This document shows positions 23,680 to 34,950 of a stretch of 64,000 bases of DNA, in pieces. The notes beneath the pieces were generated by a model. That model ran no database searches. It had not been told where the DNA came from and saw nothing but the letters and a program-made list of their open reading frames with translations. This DNA comes from Vandiemenella viatica (taxonomy: Eukaryota; Arthropoda; Insecta; Orthoptera; Morabidae), in the NCBI GenBank assembly GCA_031002005.1, contig JARYHS010008074.1:174802494-174866493 (forward strand). The letters are read 5' to 3'. Both the position numbers and the translations under genes were made by a program. Position 1 is the first letter of the stretch. Each line of letters starts with the position of its first letter.

Positions 23680-24060
23680 CACCCATCTTAAAAGATATAC
23701 TTGTCCACAAATCAATGTGCTAATGATCTTAAGCCATCTGTCACTGGTGAAATCTACCCCATTATAGGTCATGCTACCTGTACCATGACCCACCTTACAT
23801 AGTATCTCAGGTGCCTCTATTGCCCTAGTTTTTACAGTGGGCCAATCACGATCCAGTCATCCATTGCGATTATTGTCACAAACAAGCAGTTTACACCCAA
23901 AACCTAGACCACCCCACTGTTGCCCATGCTAAGTTCTCTGACTTTAAGATGTCAGAATATTCCCTAAAATCATATCAACTCTGAAGTCCGTAGGTTAGAA
24001 GTGTAGTACTATAACATTCTGGACACCAAGCACCCCCAGGAATTCAAGTTTTTGAAATAT
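23680..24060 (+). mobile_element. Penelope-like element relic (GIY-YIG end)
   Basis: The plus strand reads KCANDLKPSVTGEIYPIIGH then ATCTMTHLT and, after stops, EVRRLEV and YYNILDTKHPQEF (to about 24045). Apart from the stops this parallels the protein end at 12600-13070 (GETFPIIGHATCSTTHLIY and ELRRWELVYQNILDTRHPPG). It is the most decayed PLE copy recognised here. Confidence 0.7.
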
Positions 24061-25189
24061 ATTTTTCATTAATTAGTAATGAAGGATAGGTGCAATAATC
24101 CCATGAGCCACAAATGAATGTAGGAAGACTGCAATGAACAAATGGACATGAATACACTTTGCAATATTGTGGTATGTACCTTTATCATGTGTACTTGTAA
24201 GAAATGTGGCAATAATATTGAATGTGCACACACTGAAACCCACTTCAGGGCCGAATAAGAGATTAACAAGATGGGAGAAGTTAACAATTGATAATTATTA
24301 TTATGGGAAAATATTATCTCTGCATATGCTGTATAATTTAATAAAACAAAATAAAAATTTTGTGTCAGAAAAAATTTGCAAATGTCCACATGAATGGGTA
24401 CAGCAAAGCTCTGATCAACAGGGCCCTCCACAAGAGGAGGAGAAGAAGAGGAAACTGAGGAAGCAAAAGGGTGAACATGTTCTTTTTGTACATGTTGCTG
24501 TAACATTTGAAAAAATAATCAGCAGATTGCTAGGCTAAGCCAGTGTAAAGACTTTCTTCTGTCCAACCAAATAGGTAAGGGAATCACTTCCTAATGCAAA
24601 GAATGGCTTTGATCTCAGACATCCTGATATTTATTTCATCCCTTGTGAGTGAGAGCAGCAGTAAATGGGGCAGATGGTACATTCAGTGCCCAGAACACAT
24701 GAGATGTATAGTGCCTGGAACAAGTGTAAAAATTGCTATTAGCTTTGCACAGCATATAAAAGAGACAAAAGGTTTGTCGTTGAGGTAACGCAAATACTAG
24801 CTCACTCAAAAACTGGAACAACAAGATTCAGGAGACTGTGGAGATTTGTCTCGCAGAATACAGTGTAAACAGGGACACAGGGTATGAACTTGGTGCAGCA
24901 TGGAATCCAGGTATTAGCCAGTTAAGAGAGAGGAAACAAAGCCATTGAGATCATTCTAGATTGTACTCCAACCATCAGTCAACTCCCTCCACTGTGTGTG
25001 TCCCCACCACCTTCGCTCTTAGAGGCACTGGACACATGTGTTCACTAGCAACTGTTGACTTACATGGGTTGTATAAGTTTAGTTACTTCAGGAACCTGAC
25101 ACTTCTCTAGAAGGTGGATTCAGAGGAGGACTTTGAAATGTCACATCAAATTGATGAGAAAGTTTTATACATTCACATTTATTCTTGTC
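24061..25189. other. Intronic sequence, unassigned
   Basis: The open frames at 24167-24538 (plus) and 24506-24069 (minus) overlap and show no recognised motif. The plus frame ends in a Lys/Glu-rich stretch (EEEKKRKLRKQKGEH). The region may include upstream parts of the LINE relic that begins near 25190. Confidence 0.4.
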
Positions 25190-26390
25190 AACAAGAGAAG
25201 CAGTCAGATGGATAATCCTTTCCCTGAAGAACTACAAGGCACCAGGTGAGGGTTTTATATTCACCAACTTGTGGAAACAGATAGGTGACAACACAATTGA
25301 TAAGTTAACTGACATCATTGGTGATATTTTTGGAGAGTTCTAAATTGCTAGACCTGATTCTTGATTCGCTCCCTCAATAAACATGGTAATAGAATGAATG
25401 TTAACAATAACAGTTAATTTTCTGTTCTCCTAGTTACATACAGGATTCTCTTGGAAGTTTTTCAGAATGGAGCAGAGCAACAACTAGATCCACAATTGGT
25501 AGTATATCAGGGATGATTCTTTGATAATTTCGAGAATTAATCCTAATTCATATCTTGAACAATATAATGAAACAATGATCATCCAAATACCCTGACTGAC
25601 AGGACATCCAAATTCAAGTATGAAGTTTCAGATGTCTTTGCAGTCAGGACAGGGATCATGTAAGAATATTGGCTTTCCTGCTACATTCAGTTGTCAACTG
25701 GGGAAGATCATTGGCTAGTGACACAGAGAACTGAGTAACAAAATAATATAAAAGGGGCAGACTGGGGTACACAAACATATGACCGACTCGCATTCACAGA
25801 TGACTTTGCAATGTTTTTGTACTTCACGAGCCACAGCACCAAAGCAAATAAAAAAGAATCAAGAGTTAATTACAGTGAATCATCAATCTGGTACTTGGGG
25901 AGCTAGGGTGGTACAAGGAAAAATCAAGCAAGTGGGAAAGTTTGAAGACTCAGTTGAATGATAGAAGCCAACATCTGTGGGAAAGAAGCCTTTAAAGTCA
26001 GGAACATGAAAAATAGAAATTGAATATCAACTAACTGAAAGTATCTACAACAAAAGGGTCAATACCCATCATGCACAGACTCTATTATACTATCATCCAA
26101 CCGCAAGTGCTATTTGCTGCAAAATGTCCTTTGAGGAATAGGAAAAAATCTAATTGAGAAGATAAAAATCAAGGAAAGAGAGTTCTTTATACAAATCGTT
26201 TTAGGCGGTTCAAAGAAAATTGTGGGTACAGTAAATGCCACAGTCGCAAACTGTATACACTTGCAGAAAAGATTACAGACATGATTCGGAAAAGGCCAGG
26301 ATTTTATCGTCATATGACACAAATGAGCCTAGTGAGATTAACCAACCAAATCTTAAGTTTTGTTTACTGAAAAACCAAGGGGTATTAGGC
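25190..26390 (+). mobile_element. RTE-like LINE reverse transcriptase relic
   Basis: Plus-strand fragments in order: SLKNYKAPGEGFIFTNLWKQ (about 25222), DRLAFTDDFAMFLYF (25780-25823; RT motif C with TDD for ADD), then KIKIKER and RKLYTLAEKITDMIRKRPGF followed by YRHMTQMSLVRLTNQILSF (about 26245-26360). The last block matches the C-terminal HTEKITDTxRKRRxxFxGH segment common in insect RTE-like LINEs. Every block is in a different register, with stops between, so the copy is long dead. Confidence 0.75.
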
Positions 26391-26454
26391 CCAAGTGTAT
26401 GCTGGGGGGCTTGCAACACTTCGCCTAAACTGTGAACAGTTAAGTTCTTGACCT

Positions 26455-27443
26455 GTGTAGCCTTCTGGCACCTTAATATTTAACAACACGGCCACCATGT
26501 ATTCGTACTATGAACCAAAAATACGAAGGGTGTAATAAATACGTTCACTTGACACAGTCTTAGGATCACAAATACCTATATTCTTGATAAAATTCACTTA
26601 TACATTATCGGTTCCAGAATTGCGGATAAGACATCAGACAAAGTTCCATTTGAAGATTGACAGGTTAAGCACATTCATACAAGAAGACAAACTCACTAAG
26701 TCCCCCTAACATTAGTGAGTAACAGTTATGGCATGTGCCGCAACTTTACTGCTTAGAACCGTTTGCTCTGCAAACTGACGCAAAGTTAACTGTTTGATTT
26801 CAAGCAAAAGAATGACCAAATCTAATATGGCTGCAGGGCTTTTTATAATTTTTTCAAGCTCTGTGATGTCAGTAAGTTTGTTCATTAATTAATATCTCCC
26901 AATGTACTAAGTGGTTTAACTTGAAATTAATACAAGGGCTTCATATGATCACATTCTATCTGTTTTAATTTAATTCAGCATTCAAAAGAATTTCTATAAG
27001 CTTAACCTTGAAGTCTCTTATGTCACCAGTTAGGCGCGATCTTACATGCTCCAACAACAATTAAAGACATTCTATCTTCCAAATCATAACTATCTGACAA
27101 ATGCTTAAGCATTTTATCGAAACCATTATATACTCATGATCCTCTTAATTTAGGCTATCTACTGAAATAAATTTCTCAGTTATATTGCTTTTAGTTAAAA
27201 AGTTAATTAGAACCACTAATTAAACTTTGCCAAATTGGTTAATTTTACTATCAAAATATTCCAGACAATGCTGACTATAGCTGGTGATATAAGATCAGCT
27301 GTGTGTTTACTCAATTCAGAGCCATTTCAAATCTTAAATATTTGCTTTCCTAATCGCGTGATTCAAAACGTCAACAAACCAAATTATCTCTTAAAATAAA
27401 TTTTTCCAGATATAATGAATACACTTTAAAATGATTCTTATGA
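26455..27443 (+). repeat. Long interspersed repeat, copy 1 (possible solo LTR)
   Basis: Starts at GTGTAGCCTTCTG and stays alignable with 62309-63345 to ACACTTTAAAATGATTCT. Shared blocks include CACCATGTATTCGTA-like, TTCACTTGACACAG, AGAAGACAAACTCACTAAGT, ACAAGGGCTTCATAT, TCACCAGTTAGGC and CGATCTTAC. The two copies are in the same orientation with many substitutions and small indels. There is no coding frame. A length near 1 kb and a TGT start would suit a solo LTR, but I see no clear terminal CA or target duplication. Confidence 0.75.
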
Positions 27444-28629
27444 TGAGTTTTCCGTGGAAATGAATGCACGAAAATCCATTCAAGTTGACAATTACTTTAT
27501 ATGAAATTTCTAAGTCCAACATAAGCGTCTTCAAAATCAATCAATAGAATATGTTAGTACGGAGTATAGCTAGTGGGAATGCTTTTGGCGAACTAAAGGG
27601 TACCTTACAGGGGCCAGGTTCACCGAGGTGTAAAGAGATTTACAAAAACATTTAAAGGATCAAGGAGCATGATTTCCATAAGGTGAAACAAAAAAAAAAA
27701 AAAAAAAGCTAGCTTTACAAGAAAAGTTGAAGCTAAGAATATCTAAAATGTGGGATAAAACAAGGAAGGAAGAACACCAAAAATGTTTTTGGCAGTACTG
27801 AATAAAGTCTGAGGAATAGAACAGTTGAAATTAAGTGGATTTTTTCTTTGGATGCTGGTGGTTGCTGGCCACTAGATTTTAGATTATCACATCAGGGAAA
27901 AAATATTTTATTTAGTTATTGCCATTCTGATTATATCCAGTGCCACCAATGAATGCAGGTCAAAGATTGCTAGTTTCTTAGAATGATATTGACTGCCCAT
28001 CGTACAACAAACTATACGTTAGTTCTAAATGATGATTGGAGTTCACACTTGAATAATTTAATAATATTTTCCCCTCTTGAAGTCTGACAAATCAAAAGAA
28101 ATGTTTCTACAAGATAAATTAAGTTGGAAATTCAGTCCTGCCTGCAGACGGATTGTAAGTTGTCCAGGTTATGCTTCATAATGACTATTCTCTCTGTTTT
28201 GTCATTGTTTGCATAATAATGAGCTTTTCATGACTGTTTCACACAAAATAAAGTTTTTTTAATATCACTTTCTGACTGATTGATGTTTAAACTTTTTTTT
28301 AATTAAACAATTATAGGTTCATTTTAGTACATTTACAGTAAATAGCACTGGGTCAGATGGTCCACCTATATGAACTGTTCATAATAAAACCTTGATACCT
28401 GGCTGACAAAACTAACCTGGAAAAATAAAGTGTAAAAGTCATTTAGCTTGAGGAAATTTCTTGAAGGTGATATGAAAATAAAAAAATAAAAATTATGGGG
28501 AAAGTGAACCCGTCACTTACTGAAGTTGAACAAATCAGTCCAATTAAAATGCATGGAAAAAAGAAGGAAACATCATTTGCAAAATCTTAATCATATTGGA
28601 GAGTGATGAATAGGGTTCGGTTTTTTATG
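27444..28629. other. Intronic sequence, no recognisable gene
   Basis: AT-rich sequence with an A run at about 27688-27707. There is no open frame of note and no recognised repeat. Confidence 0.5.
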
Positions 28630-29705
28630 ACAAAAAAATAGAGAAATATGTAGGCAAATACGACCTTCAAAATGGGTAAATATGACCTAACAATGACAAA
28701 ATATGACAAAACATTTAAATGTACTATACATTATACATGCTCAATTACACATCATTTATTTTATCTAGTAGTGTCACTCATGTAGACCGCATAATTTGCT
28801 TCTGCAAACTCGCTGCACCATTGAGATATTAATTTTAAATCGTTTTGTTGAAGTCACTTTAATCTCACATAATTTGCAGAGTAGAACTCTTTCATCTGTA
28901 CTGAAATACTCCTTTCTAAATTCCCTTACGTAACTTTGCACTTTCAGAAAATTTCATCTCAGCATGGCGACAGGTCTACTCACTGATCCAATGCAGATTT
29001 AACGATAAATGAGGATATTTCATTGAGATATTGAATGACGCTGATCGACACAGGCATGCTTCTGCTGCATTGTCGAGATTAAAAGAAGGGCGGAACGTTT
29101 CATTTAGAGAGAGATAATAATGTGTAACTTTAATTCTTGACTGTTCAATTCTGACCACAGTGAGTTTTTTTTTACTTATGGCTTTATGCCTGGTCAAGGT
29201 CATTAGAGGTGGGAAAGGACTGGTGACAAGGAAGGGGAAAGAATTCGCCCATGGCCTTTTTAAGGAAATATCCCAGCATTTGCCTGGAGTGATTTGGGGA
29301 AACCATGGAAAACCAAAATTTGGATGCCCAGACAGTGATTCGAACCGCCGTCCTCCCGAATGCGAGGCCAGATCGTTAACCACTCACCCACCACGCTCGG
29401 TGACCATAGTGGAAATTAGTTTTGTTTTTCCCCCTTCTGTATAGCAGAACTACAGTTCTGTGAACAATTATCTTCATTTCTTCTCATCTATATCTAGTTA
29501 ATTCCTGGTACTATTAAAAAACTATCAGATATTTCCTCAAAATATGACCATATGACCATAAATATTATCAAAATATGACCAAAATTAGGAAAATGGTCTG
29601 GATATGATATATAATATACATTTAAATAAAATCAAAAACGTTGAATCAGTGTTTAATTCGTCATTTCAGCTCAAAAAGAAGTCGGGGGGGGGGGGGGAAA
29701 TATGA
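28630..29705. mobile_element. Probable non-autonomous hAT-like element with repeated AAATATGACC words
   Basis: Clusters of the word AAATATGACC or AAAATATGAC occur on the left (about 28632-28712, four variants) and right (about 29537-29705, at least four variants), with non-repetitive DNA between. Repeated short subterminal words are typical of hAT and similar cut-and-paste elements. A SINE is inserted at 29163-29400. A 14-G run lies at 29684-29697. Exact termini and TIRs could not be fixed, so the class is tentative. Confidence 0.45.
29163..29400 (-). mobile_element. tRNA-derived SINE with target-site duplication
   Basis: On the minus strand the head reads GTGGTGGGTGAGTGGTTAAC (box A-like), followed by GGTTCGAATCA (box B, 29336-29346). 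The body continues CCATGGTTTCCCCAAATCAC and ends in an A-rich tail. Flanks are TGACCACAGTG (29152-29162) and TGACCATAGTG (29401-29411), an 11-bp duplication with one mismatch. The same family is at 58950-59207. It would be transcribed by RNA polymerase III and mobilised by a partner LINE. Confidence 0.88.
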
Positions 29706-30089
29706 CTTGTCCTAAAGATCCAAATTCTAGTGATGAAAAACACGGAAGTCATTTGAATTGTGTGTTCGTACATCAACTTGCTGCTTGTTTTACCATTACC
29801 CAGAATGGTTCAGAGTTCTCCAATAATATCAAGAACTGTTTTCTTGTTTTTTATTTGCTATGTGCTAGTTTTAAAAACAATATTTTATTTAATTTTGACT
29901 GAGTACACAAGACCAGTGGCAACTACATACACGCCCACTTTCATATTTAATTAATAACTTAAATTCTTTCACTGTTTCTAATATTTGATTAGCATTTTCC
30001 TCAGTAATTTATTCCAGTCTCTGACCTCCTTACATACAAAATAAAATTTTCGGACACAATAATGCCTTAATCATAGTAGTTTTGTAATT
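29706..30089. other. Intronic sequence, unassigned
   Basis: Two overlapping plus open frames (29702-29902 and 29760-29954) show no recognised motif. The first continues from the AAATATGACTTG word and could be a remnant of the adjacent element. Confidence 0.35.
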
Positions 30090-33000
30090 GTGGTCATCTT
30101 TTCCGTTTCACATACTATTCCTAATTCTTCTGTAAATATTAATACACAGGCCTCAATTGCCAGTACAAGCTGTATACCCTCCCAACTCTCTTCATCTGTC
30201 TACAGTCTTCCAGTGACTCCAAGTGCATTGGCAACAATTTTACAAATATGGATGTTTGTAGAGGAAGCATGGTTGAATATTTCTTCAGAAGACTTCCGAT
30301 GACGTATTGAGCTAATAGCACACAAGTTGCTGCACTTTGTTAGGCAAAAGGTAGTTCCACAAAATATTTGGAGGTATCCCATAACTTTTTGCTCTCTGGT
30401 ATATAAAACTGTTGTCATTGCATACATTATAACCTCTAAAAATATACCATCAACAGAGTCGTTCCTTACAACAATGAACAGCAATGGTAAAAAAATATGC
30501 TGCCATGTGGCAATCCTATTTTGAGTTCCGCCTGTATTGATATTGCATTTCATATCCTAACTCTTTGATTCTACTTCATCAGACCTGCTTCATTCAACAA
30601 ATCATCTCATCTTTCCACTGTCCCTGCCCCTTCCCAATAGTTTTTTCCTTTTTAATGACATTTTATTGCTTACTCTGTTAAATGCCTTTGTAAGATCCTG
30701 TGCTACATTATCGGTCTGATCTTCACTGACTACAGTCAAACCTGGCTGAGTGAGAACCGGATAAGTGAGAAAACTCTACAAGTGAGAATAATTGTCATGT
30801 CCCGTAATTTTAACCTCTAAAAACCTCTATAAGTGAGAAACAGAAACCTCTATAAGAGAAAGTCATTTTTCCCTCGTGGACCTCTATAAATGAGACTGTT
30901 ACTTGTCTTTACCTCTATAAGCGACAGTCGAGCGTATTTAACAATTGTTATTTATGACCCGTTCTTAAATAACGTTGAACTAACTTACATTGGTGTATCT
31001 TATTCTGTTCGAATCTCCAATTGTTAGTTCAGATGATAACTATCAATTGCGAAGGATGGTTCAACACATACTAAAAATGTCAAAACGAAAAATCAAAGTG
31101 TTGTCGTTAAGTGATAAACTTAAAATAATGACTGCGTTCAAGAGCGGGAAATCACAAAGTGAAATACAGAGTGAGTTTGGTTTACCAGAATCGACCTTTT
31201 ATAATATCAAAAGATTCTATAATGTCTCATTGCTCTGATGGACATGAAAATATTAAGAGGAGTTGACTTTCTGAATTTCTCAACATTGAAAAGTGCCTGT
31301 CAGAATGGATAAAACAAACCCTCGATAAGAACCTTCCCATTGATGGACCTTTGTTGAAAGAAAAAACTAAAGAATTTGCTACAAAACTGGGAATTCAGAG
31401 CTTTTCAATTAGTAATGGCTGGCTAGAGGGTTTCAAAAAGCGTCATGATATTGATTTCAAAAAAGCAGCCGGGTAAAATAAATCTGTAGACCAAGGCGTG
31501 TGTAACCAATGGAATAAAGATCTGCCAAGTATTTTAGAAGGGTATGATCCAAACGATATTTACAACGCAGATGAAACTGCTTTGTTCTTCAAGTGCCTTC
31601 CGAATAAAACATTTACATTTAAAGGGGAAAAATGCTACAGAGGAAAACAAAGCAAGGAACGCCTTACTATTCTTGAATGTGTAAACATGACTGGTGCGAA
31701 CAAACTCCTCCGTTTCATCACCGCTAAATCAAAGTGATCTAGATGTTTTAAAGGTGTCAAGACTCAACTTGTTGATTATGCCAGTAATACAAAGGCTTGG
31801 ATGACAAAAATATTATTTAGAAATTGGTTGAAAAAAGTTGACAAGGAGATGAAGATAAAACGAAAAATATTGTGCTTTTTATTGACAACTGTGCTGCCCA
31901 CACGGACTTAACAACACGCAAACGTAAGAGTCATGTTCTTGCCTGCCAATACCACTAATAAACTTCAACCATTAGATCAGGGTATCATACACTCATTCAA
32001 CGGTTTCATCGCAGAGAAGTTGTTAAACATACTCTTATGTGCCTGGAAAAAAACAGTAGCCCTGAGATTAACGTACTTCTAGCCATGAAATTAGCAACGA
32101 GGGCATGGTACACTGTAAGTGACATTACTGTTAAAAATGGCTTCAAGAAAGCTGGGTTTTGAGTCAGTACAGATCAACATGACTTATTGCCAGAGGAAAA
32201 TGAGGATGAGGTTGGACCTACCAATGAAGAATGAACCAAGCTTGTGTTTCACGAAACCACTATGTTAACGCCAACCTTCGAGGACTTCGTTCAGATTGAT
32301 GATGACGTGGCTACCACCGGAGAACACACCAACGACGATATCGTTAAGAACTGTGTGAGCGCGTGTACTGACGGAAATGACAGTGAAGATGAAGCTGACC
32401 GATCGCAGATTTTGCATACAGAAGTAAATAACATACCAAAGAAGCAAAAAGCTTTGAATACACTAGAAAGGCTCCACCATTTTTTTGAGTACTCTGCGGT
32501 TGTTGAGAAAACAATATTTGATAAGATTTATGAACTGGAAAAACATGTACAAAACGCAGAAACAGAAGCGCAGAAGAAATTAACAGATTTCTTTATGTAA
32601 ATATAAGTGTAAGGTTTTTTGTTTTCTTTTGTAAGCATATATGTCAAATTCTAATGAATAATACCTGTAGAATACATACATATTTATCACTACATAGTTG
32701 CTGTATTTTTTAAACCTCTATAAGTGAGAAAGCCACTCCTGTACCTCTATAAGCGAAAAACCTGGGTTAGTGAAAAACCTCCATAAGCGAAAAAAAAAAA
32801 AAAATATTCGGTCCCTTGAACTCTCGCTTACCCAGGTTCGACTGTATTTCATCTGAAATAACTTGCATGTGTCCCACTAACTAAGATTCACATGTATATC
32901 TTCTCCTAATAACATTTGGCTACTCTTTTTAAAATCAGTTACCACAAAACATTTCCCACATAGTTGCATACCAATCTCTCAGTCCACTTTCCTACCACCA

Positions 33001-33250
33001 ATATTAAACTGATAGGCTTATAATTTTCCTTTTTTACGAAGGCCTTTCTCTAGTCCTCTGGTTAGCAGCAAGTCTTCAGACTTGGTCTGAATAATATTTC
33101 AAGGTGGAATGGATTGGTGTATCTTCCTATCTTTAACACATCTTTGCTAATATTATCTATTTAAAACTGCATAAAATCTTCATTATTTTTTTCAGTATGT
33201 TCTAGTATGCTCATATCTTTCTTCAGGAAGAAGGACTACCATTTGATACT
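30090..33250 (-). mobile_element. LINE reverse transcriptase relic split by a Tigger insertion
   Basis: The minus-strand part right of the Tigger (about 33200-32850) reads EDxRKAFVKKENYKPISLI then VVGKWTERLVCN, the N-terminal RT region. Left of it (30730-30090) come AQDLTKAFNRVSNK (motif A context) and SIFFPLLFIVV in place of GSxLGPLLF (motif B context). The two halves are collinear if the 2.1-kb Tigger at 30733-32844 is removed. All parts are heavily frameshifted. The FADD motif is not recognisable. Confidence 0.65.
30733..32844 (+). mobile_element. Tigger/pogo-like DNA transposon, degraded
   Basis: Terminal repeats CAGTCAAACCTGGCTGAGTG (left) and CAGTCGAACCTGGGTAAGCG (right, reverse complement) are flanked by TA (30731-30732, 32845-32846). 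Subterminal words like CCTCTATAAGTGAGAA recur several times near both ends. The transposase starts at about 31078 (MSKRKIKVLSLSDKLKIMTA; psq/CENP-B-type HTH). The DDE domain has IYNADETALFF (31558-31590), then a frameshifted VLFIDNCAAHT (about 31871) and LPANTTNKLQPLDQGII. An acidic C-terminal frame covers 32244-32600. Stops and frameshifts are frequent. Length, 2112 bp, fits a full-length element. Confidence 0.92.
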
Positions 33251-34950
33251 CCTTATTAGTTGATGACTTCGCTGTTTGTTCTTCATTTATTCTGAGAGAC
33301 ATTTGCAACTCATCTTAAACAGGCTAAATTAATGATCAGTATTTTATGATTTTTGCTTTTCTGTTTATACTTTTTACTCAGTCATAGTCTTTTAACAGAA
33401 TATAGTCTTTCATTGAGGACCACTTACATTTTAGCAAACTATTAATTATCTGGGCCTCATATTTGGCAGCAAATTCAGCCCAATGCCACATCTTGAAGAT
33501 GAGAAAGCTAGAGCCTAAGGGCTTTGATTGTTTTAAAATGCATGTGTTGTAGGTCATGGGGTGCAGACAACTCCTGTCTGCTACAACATTAAAGAACGTT
33601 TGTAAGCTTGTGGTTGTTGTACAGCTTCTTTGTTTATGGTTCAGAGCGGGACTGCTATGTCTGGATATAGCACAAAGCAGGAATTCGGCTTGCGATGGGT
33701 CCTTATTGCTCTAGCTCTATTTCAGAATTTGTGCTGAGGATGGTGAACTGGCACTCGTCATGTGTCGGCATCTCCTCATGGTGTGACAGTTCATGCACAT
33801 TGTCACAGCACCTGGCTTCTTCATTAGTGCGAAGGCTGTCCTAATCTCACTTGTCATTTACAAAGAAAAAGTGCAAATAAGTGCTTTCATACACTATGGT
33901 AATTTCTTGGTATTTAAAATAGTTTGGTAGAAAGACAACTGTTCTTGGGCAAGTTTTTTTCCAGTGTGATAATGAATGCTATCAAATGAAATTCACATAA
34001 CTATTGTCTAATAATAATAATCTAGAAATATGAATTTGCATTTTCTTCTCAAAATATCCCCTTTCTTATTAGTCTTTTTATCATAAGTTTATTCGGAATT
34101 GCCATCACACACTTGAAATTTTCATGAACAGAATAATTTCTTTCTTGATCATATTATTGCTGGTCATTAATCTTAAACTTTCTGACTGCAAGAGCAAAAT
34201 ATTTATGAAGTTTTAAAACTCGTTTGTGAATTAACAGCTTACAACATATATATGTGTGGGTGTTTTACACTTGTGGTTTTGGCTTGTTGTATGGCATGGG
34301 ATTTCACATATATTCATTATCTCCTTTCATGTAATAAAACTTATTTGCTTTTTTCCTTATTCTTCTGTATTTTAACGCTATTTGCTTCTATAGTTTTCAT
34401 CTTTTCCTTCCTCATATCATTGCTGTTTACCAGATAATTTAGGCAAGTATGGCAATTACAAGCTACAACTTACACTTGTGGCCTGTTGACAATCTTGGAT
34501 ATTTGCTCTAATCTTTAATTTTCATGCAATACTAGTAACAGCATCACCAATGTGATTTTTTAATATGCTTACTAAAATTGAAAGACACTAAAGTTTCCTT
34601 CAGGTTTTGATATATTGAATTAACATGGTTATTGTTGTATTATTACCTTTATTTTTTATTTATCAATCTTGTTTCATGGATCCCTGCTGATCAAGGACCT
34701 CTGGGATGTGAAACATGTCATGTTTAATACACATACATACAATTTCATGTTTTATATCTTAAGAATTTGTCATTTCTTCTATGTAATTATCCAATAGAAT
34801 AATGAAGGATACTACTGACATCACATATTCTACAAAAGTGTATAATATTAATACTAAATTAGTTAACTGTTTGGTGTGTTCCTGTGAGAAGATAGCTGAA
34901 AATGTTCTCTCTTTTATGACTTTCACTGTTGTTAAAAAAAAAGGGTAAGG
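33251..34950. other. Intronic sequence, no recognisable gene
   Basis: AT-rich sequence. A less AT-rich part at about 33540-33860 shows no known motif. The open frame at 34252-34437 is hydrophobic but short and unsupported. Confidence 0.45.

Noticed and set aside
29160..29444. Short proteins at 29160-29444
   Set aside because: Same SINE family as at 58950, in reverse; not genes.
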